64,000 bases of DNA from Streptomyces sp. SID8374. Lineage in GTDB: Bacteria; Actinomycetota; Actinomycetes; Streptomycetales; Streptomycetaceae. The notes beneath the pieces were generated by a model, which did not search any database, was not told where the DNA came from, and worked only from the letters and a program-made list of their open reading frames with translations. Of the stretch, positions 60,079-64,000 are shown in pieces. The stretch lies in assembly GCF_009865135.1 (NCBI RefSeq), contig NZ_WWGH01000002.1:124001-188000 (forward strand). Direction: 5' to 3'. Position 1 is the first letter of the stretch. The number at the start of each line of letters is the position of its first letter. Made by a program: the position numbers and the translations under genes.

Positions 60079-61149
60079 ATGACCAGCAAGGGCACCCACC
60101 AGTGGCGCGGCATCATCGAGGAGTACCGGGACCGGCTTCCGGTCACGGCCACGACGCCGGTCGTCACCCTTCGTGAGGGCGGTACGCCGCTCGTTCCGGC
60201 GCAGGTCCTCTCCGAGCGCACGGGCTGCGAGGTGCACCTCAAGGTCGAGGGCGCCAACCCCACCGGTTCGTTCAAGGACCGCGGCATGACCATGGCCATC
60301 ACCCGGGCCAAGGAGGAGGGGGCCAAGGCCGTCATCTGCGCCTCCACCGGCAACACCTCGGCCTCCGCCGCGGCGTACGCGGTGCGTGCGGGCATGGTCT
60401 GCGCCGTCCTCGTACCGCAGGGCAAGATCGCGCTCGGCAAGATGGGCCAGGCGCTCGTGCACGGCGCCAAGATCCTCCAGGTCGACGGCAACTTCGACGA
60501 CTGCCTCACCCTGGCCCGCTCGCTCTCGGACAACTACCCGGTGGCGCTGGTCAATTCGGTCAACCCGGTCCGTATCGAGGGCCAGAAGACCGCCGCGTTC
60601 GAGATCGTCGACGCGCTCGGCGACGCCCCCGACATCCACGTCCTCCCGGTCGGCAACGCGGGCAACATCACCGCGTACTGGAAGGGGTACACCGAGTACG
60701 CCGGTGACGGCGTCTCCACCCACGCCCCGCGCATGTGGGGCTTCCAGGCCTCCGGCTCCGCGCCCATCGTGCGCGGCGAGGTCGTCAAGGACCCGTCCAC
60801 CATCGCCACCGCGATCCGCATCGGCAACCCGGCCTCCTGGGACTTCGCCCTGGCGGCCCGGGACGAATCGGGCGGTTTCATCGACGAGGTGACGGACCGG
60901 CAGATCCTGTCCGCCTACCGGCTGTTGGCCTCCCAGGAGGGCGTCTTCGTGGAGCCCGCATCGGCCGCCTCGGTCGCCGGTCTGCTCAAGGCCGCCGAGG
61001 AGGGCAAGGTCGACCCCGGCCAGCGCATCGTCTGCACGGTCACCGGCAACGGACTCAAGGACCCCGACTGGGCCGTCGCGGGCGCCCCGCAGCCGGTCAC
61101 GGTCCCGGTCGACGCGGCCACCGCGGCCCAGAAGCTCGGGCTCGTCTGA
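60079..61149 (+). CDS. thrC: Threonine synthase
   Basis: A 356-residue PLP enzyme that converts O-phosphohomoserine to threonine. PLP Lys66 is in PTGSFKDRGM; other family features are CASTGNTSASAAAYAV, PVGNAGNITAYWKG and the C-terminal VCTVTGNGLKDP. It starts 7 bases after hom, so the two are one operon. A 561-base gap with tandem repeats separates it from thrB, which in related genomes follows more closely. Confidence 0.97.
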   Translation: MTSKGTHQWRGIIEEYRDRLPVTATTPVVTLREGGTPLVPAQVLSERTGCEVHLKVEGANPTGSFKDRGMTMAITRAKEEGAKAVICASTGNTSASAAAYAVRAGMVCAVLVPQGKIALGKMGQALVHGAKILQVDGNFDDCLTLARSLSDNYPVALVNSVNPVRIEGQKTAAFEIVDALGDAPDIHVLPVGNAGNITAYWKGYTEYAGDGVSTHAPRMWGFQASGSAPIVRGEVVKDPSTIATAIRIGNPASWDFALAARDESGGFIDEVTDRQILSAYRLLASQEGVFVEPASAASVAGLLKAAEEGKVDPGQRIVCTVTGNGLKDPDWAVAGAPQPVTVPVDAATAAQKLGLV

Positions 61150-61152
61150 CCC

Positions 61153-61400
61153 GTCCGGCGACGCGTCCCGGCGACCTGTCCGGCGACGCGTCCCGGCGAC
61201 CTGTCCGGCGACGCGTCCGGGCCGGGCGTCGGCAGTCCGGGCCGGGCGTCGGCAGTCCGGGCCGGGCGTCGGCAGTCCGGGCCGGGCGTCGGCAGTCCGG
61301 GCCGGGCGTCGGCAGTCCGGGCCGGGCGTCGGCAGTCCGGGCCGGGCGTCGGCAGTCCGGGCCGGGCGTCGGCAGTCCGGGCCGGGCGTCGGCAGTCCGG
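61153..61400. repeat. VNTR block between thrC and thrB
   Basis: First about 2.5 copies of a 25-bp unit containing GGCGACGCGTCCC and CGGCGACCTGTCC (61153-61220), then nine perfect copies of the 20-bp unit GCCGGGCGTCGGCAGTCCGG (61221-61400) and a degenerate tenth. Perfect identity indicates very recent expansion or active homogenisation. No coding sense is likely; long frames here are artefacts. Confidence 0.95.
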
Positions 61401-61461
61401 ACCGGGCGGTCCGGTCAACACGAGACAACCCAGCTCAACCGCCCTCTTATCGGGGCGGAGA

Positions 61462-61505
61462 GCGCATAGGAGGCGGGCGACACGCATCGTGCGCCTCCTG
61501 TGCGC
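61462..61505 (+). terminator. 14-bp hairpin before thrB
   Basis: GCGCATAGGAGGCG (61462-61475) pairs with CGCCTCCTGTGCGC (61492-61505) with one G-U pair and a 16-base loop. It lies 312 bases after thrC and 206 before thrB; it may end the hom-thrC transcript or regulate thrB. The stem contains AGGAGG. Confidence 0.55.
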
Positions 61506-61710
61506 CCTATGTCGCGAGGGAACCTTCCTTCGATAAGCTGTACCCCATCCGCCCGACATGCGCCCGACGGGTCTGCCGCGGCGCGATCGCCGTCCTGACG
61601 GCGCGTACGGGCCGGGCCACCGGCCCCATCCCCATATCCCCGCAGGCCCCCACCGCCGCAGAGCCACCGCACCGCAAATCCCCGCCGCCTTACAAGGAGT
61701 CGTCCAGCCG
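61506..61710 (+). promoter_or_regulatory. Probable thrB promoter region
   Basis: 205 bases with a relatively AT-rich part (CCTTCGATAAGCTGTACC near 61527-61546) and the ribosome site AAGGAG (61694-61699). A promoter for thrB is expected here; no operator or riboswitch was recognised. Confidence 0.35.
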
Positions 61711-62628
61711 ATGGCCGGTCCCGCGTTCCGAGCCGCCGCCGTCAGGGTGCGCGTCCCCGCCACCAGCGCCAATCTGGGCCCGGGTTTCGACGCCCTCGGC
61801 CTCTCGCTGGGGCTGTACGACGACGTCGTCGTCCGGGTCGCCGACTCCGGGCTGCACATCGACATCGCAGGTGAGGGCAGCGAGACGCTTCCCCGCGACG
61901 AGAGCCACCTGCTCGTACGCTCCCTGCGCACCGCCTTCGACCTGCTCGGCGGACAGCCCCGCGGCCTGGAGATCGTCTGCGCCAACCGCATCCCGCACGG
62001 CCGCGGCCTCGGCTCCTCCTCCGCCGCCATCTGCGCCGGAATCGTCGCCGCCCGCGCCGTGACGACAGGCGGCGACGCCCGTCTCGACGACGAGGCCCTG
62101 CTGGAGCTGGCCACCGAGATCGAGGGCCACCCCGACAACGTCGCGGCCTGTCTGCTCGGCGGGTTCACCCTCGCGTGGATGGACGGCGGAGCGGCCCGCG
62201 CGATCCGGATGGACCCCGCGGAGTCCGTCGTTCCGGTGGTCTTCGTGCCCGGCCGGCCCGTGCTCACCGAGACGGCGCGCGGGCTGCTCCCGCGCTCCGT
62301 CCCGCACGTCGACGCGGCCCTCAACGCGGGCCGGGCGGCCCTGCTCGTCGAGGCGCTGACCAGGCGCCCCGAGCTGCTGCTCGCCGCCACCGAGGACCGC
62401 ATCCACCAGGAGTACCGGGGCCCCGCGATGCCGGAGAGCGTCGAGTTGGTGCACCGGCTGCGCGCCGACGGCGTGCCCGCGGTGATCTCCGGCGCGGGCC
62501 CCACGGTGCTCGCGCTGGCGGAGGAGGGTTCCGCCGACAAGGTCGCCCGACTGGCGGGCGAGGGCTGGGCCGCGAACCGGCTGGCACTCGACGCCGCGGG
62601 CGCCACCGTGCTGCCGCTGGCCGCGTAA
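61711..62628 (+). CDS. thrB: Homoserine kinase
   Basis: A 305-residue GHMP-family kinase that phosphorylates homoserine for ThrC. Family motif 1 is VRVPATSANLGPGFDALG, the ATP-binding motif 2 is PHGRGLGSSSAA, and motif 3 is GVPAVISGAGPTVLAL. ATG 61711 has AAGGAG 11 bases upstream. It probably has its own promoter because of the repeats and hairpin in front. Confidence 0.97.
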   Translation: MAGPAFRAAAVRVRVPATSANLGPGFDALGLSLGLYDDVVVRVADSGLHIDIAGEGSETLPRDESHLLVRSLRTAFDLLGGQPRGLEIVCANRIPHGRGLGSSSAAICAGIVAARAVTTGGDARLDDEALLELATEIEGHPDNVAACLLGGFTLAWMDGGAARAIRMDPAESVVPVVFVPGRPVLTETARGLLPRSVPHVDAALNAGRAALLVEALTRRPELLLAATEDRIHQEYRGPAMPESVELVHRLRADGVPAVISGAGPTVLALAEEGSADKVARLAGEGWAANRLALDAAGATVLPLAA

Positions 62629-63017
62629 CCGCATGTGATTACCGGTGGCCGAGAGGGGGAATGTTTGTTGGAGCCGGTAGTGTTAACCTCAAGTCTGCAA
62701 CCGACGTCTTTGAGGCGCGTTGCTTCGTGTCCCCCTCCGGGACCGCCATTCTTCCGGGAGCCTCCCCAACTGCCTGAGCAGCCTGCCTGAGCAGTTTCGA
62801 GCACGCTCCGGAACCGGCACGACACCCCTCGCTCGTCCAGGAGTGGGCCGAGCAGGGGGATCTCGCGCCGGACCCCGCACGTTCATCTCTCCGCCGTACC
62901 CGGCGGACCACCGCCCCGGCAAGGTCCGCGATCCAGCAAGATCAACAGACCGCAGTCGGACAGCACAACCGGTCGCCGAGCCAGAAGGCCGACGTCCGCT
63001 CCAGGGAAGGACCCTTC
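62629..63017 (+). promoter_or_regulatory. Long rho leader and promoter region
   Basis: 389 bases between thrB and rho. TAGTGTT (62678-62684), in the AT-richest stretch, is a plausible -10 box. The transcript would have a leader of about 330 bases, which suits the autogenous attenuation known for rho in other bacteria; no defined structure was worked out. A 38-codon frame from ATG 62661 overlaps this promoter and was not accepted. Confidence 0.45.
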
Positions 63018-64000
63018 GTGAGCGACACCACCGATCTGATGGGCGTGACTGCCGACAAGAACGTCGACAGCGCCGCGCCCGCCGAAGGTGCTGCCACTGG
63101 CACCACCGCACGGCGCCGCCGCTCCGGCACCGGCCTCGAGGGCATGGTCCTGGCCGAGCTGCAGCAGGTCGCGTCCGGCCTCGGCATCAGGGGTACTGCG
63201 CGGATGCGCAAGAGCCAGCTGATCGAGGTCATCAAGGAGGCGCAGGCGGGCGGCGGATCCGCCGCCCCCAAGGCCTCCTCCAAGGCTGGCACCGGGGACG
63301 GCGCCCCCGCCGCCGAGGCGGCGGAGAGCAAGCCCAAGCGGCGCGCCACCTCCAAGGCGCGCACCGGGGACGACGCCGCCGCTGCCGAGAAGGCGGCCCA
63401 GCAGCAGATCGACATCCCCGGCCAGCCGGCCAGCGACGACCAGCCCACGGGCGAGCGCCGTCGCCGCCGCGCCACCGCGCAGGCGGGCAGCCCCGACACC
63501 AAGGCCGAGGCGAAGACCGAGGCCAAGGCGGAGCCGCAGGCAGAGCAGAAGACCGAGGACCGGGGCGAGCCCAAGGGCGACGCCAAGGCCGAGGCCGCCG
63601 CCGACACCGCCGAGGGCCGCCGTGGCGACCGCCAGGGCCGTGGTGACCGCGAGCGCGGTGACCGGGGCGAGCGCGGGGAGCGCCGTGAGCGCCAGCGCGA
63701 CCGCCGGGGCAAGGGCGACGACCAGGGCCAGCAGGGCGGCGGGCAGCAGCAGCGCCCGCAGCGCCAGGGCCAGGGGCAGAGCCAGGGCCAGCAGAACCGT
63801 GACAACGGTCCGCAGGACGACTTCGACGACGAGGCGGGCGGCCGCCGCGGCCGCCGTGGCCGCTACCGCGACCGCCGTGGCCGCCGTGGCCGCGACGACT
63901 TCGCCAGCGATGTGCAGGTGGCCGACGACGACGTCCTGATCCCCGTCGCGGGCATCCTGGACATCCTCGACAACTACGCGTTCATCCGGACCTCCGGCTA
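63018..64000 (+). CDS. rho: Transcription termination factor Rho (5' part)
   Basis: The first 327 codons of rho, cut by the window end. Rho is a hexameric RNA helicase that ends transcription. The start GTG 63018 has GGGAAGG upstream. The N-terminal helix bundle (LEGMVLAELQQVASGLGIRGTARMRKSQLIEVIKEAQ, about 34-75) is followed by the long actinobacterial insertion (about 76-290) rich in Ala/Lys/Glu and then Arg/Gly/Gln/Asp (GDRGERGERRERQ, RGRRGRYRDRRGRRG), which binds RNA and is disordered. The RNA-binding domain begins at VLIPVAGILDILDNYAFIRTSGY; the ATPase domain lies beyond the window. Confidence 0.97.
   Translation, partial: MSDTTDLMGVTADKNVDSAAPAEGAATGTTARRRRSGTGLEGMVLAELQQVASGLGIRGTARMRKSQLIEVIKEAQAGGGSAAPKASSKAGTGDGAPAAEAAESKPKRRATSKARTGDDAAAAEKAAQQQIDIPGQPASDDQPTGERRRRRATAQAGSPDTKAEAKTEAKAEPQAEQKTEDRGEPKGDAKAEAAADTAEGRRGDRQGRGDRERGDRGERGERRERQRDRRGKGDDQGQQGGGQQQRPQRQGQGQSQGQQNRDNGPQDDFDDEAGGRRGRRGRYRDRRGRRGRDDFASDVQVADDDVLIPVAGILDILDNYAFIRTSG

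Noticed and set aside
61144..61470. Long frames on both strands across the 20-bp repeats
   Set aside because: The unit lacks stops in several frames, so frames extend by chance.
62661..62777. 38-codon possible leader peptide before rho
   Set aside because: It begins with a good ribosome site but overlaps the likely rho promoter, so it would probably not be on the transcript; no conservation could be tested.

Overview
The window looks like a piece of a Streptomyces chromosome. It is very GC-rich, start codons are often GTG or TTG, and genes overlap as ATGA, GTGA or TTGA. It carries a conservon (sensor kinase, roadblock, DUF742, GTPase), WXG100-type genes, and rare TTA codons confined to two genes, as in bldA-dependent expression. 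The gene content (lon at the left; lysA, hom, thrC, thrB and rho at the right) is typical housekeeping context interrupted by accessory genes.

Layout. 1-3.3 kb: a decayed sigma/anti-sigma remnant and lon with a HAIR-like HspR operator. 3.3-6.6 kb: secreted cell-wall enzymes (CE4-type deacetylase, GH25 lysozyme), a MarR regulator and a PP2C-like protein. 7-13 kb: a cvnABCD conservon followed by a StyA-like flavoprotein. 13-18 kb: an NlpC/P60 endopeptidase, a predicted pseudokinase fused to a PQQ beta-propeller, and a small conserved-looking protein. 18-21 kb: a TetR regulator and two divergent non-haem di-iron proteins. 21.2-23.8 kb: a compact three-gene unit encoding a five-repeat peptide, a JmjC/ROX-type dioxygenase and a sucraseferredoxin-like protein. 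24-28 kb: a doubly broken ADP-ribosylglycohydrolase, a membrane protein, a 19-bp tandem array, a DUF3291-like protein and an amidase. 28-34 kb: a transpeptidase/FtsW-RodA pair, a secreted SH3 protein, and a lipoprotein plus orphan histidine kinase. 34-42 kb: zinc-ribbon and HEAT proteins, the NHEJ divergon (LigD-type polymerase / Ku), a Ser/Thr kinase and a membrane protein.

42-55 kb is the main accessory region: a possible 10-residue peptide gene; a large SARP-NB-ARC-TPR regulator; two genes of uncertain role; a STAND/NLR-like protein with an N-terminal amyloid-motif-like sequence, two TTA codons and palindromes upstream; and an ESX-type polymorphic toxin island. The island has two WXG100-like proteins, an RNase A-like toxin, an immunity candidate, a detached second toxin C-terminus and a CdiI-like immunity gene. 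It ends at a tRNA-Arg(CCG).

55-64 kb returns to core functions: a stand-alone receiver protein, a catalytically dead ArgRS-like protein in front of lysA (echoing the argS-lysA operon of corynebacteria), then hom, thrC, a perfect 9 x 20-bp tandem repeat, thrB and the 5' part of rho. LysA, Hom, ThrC and ThrB together cover lysine and threonine branches of the aspartate family. Tandem repeats recur through the window, both inside genes and between them. All family assignments come from reading motifs; no database search was run.
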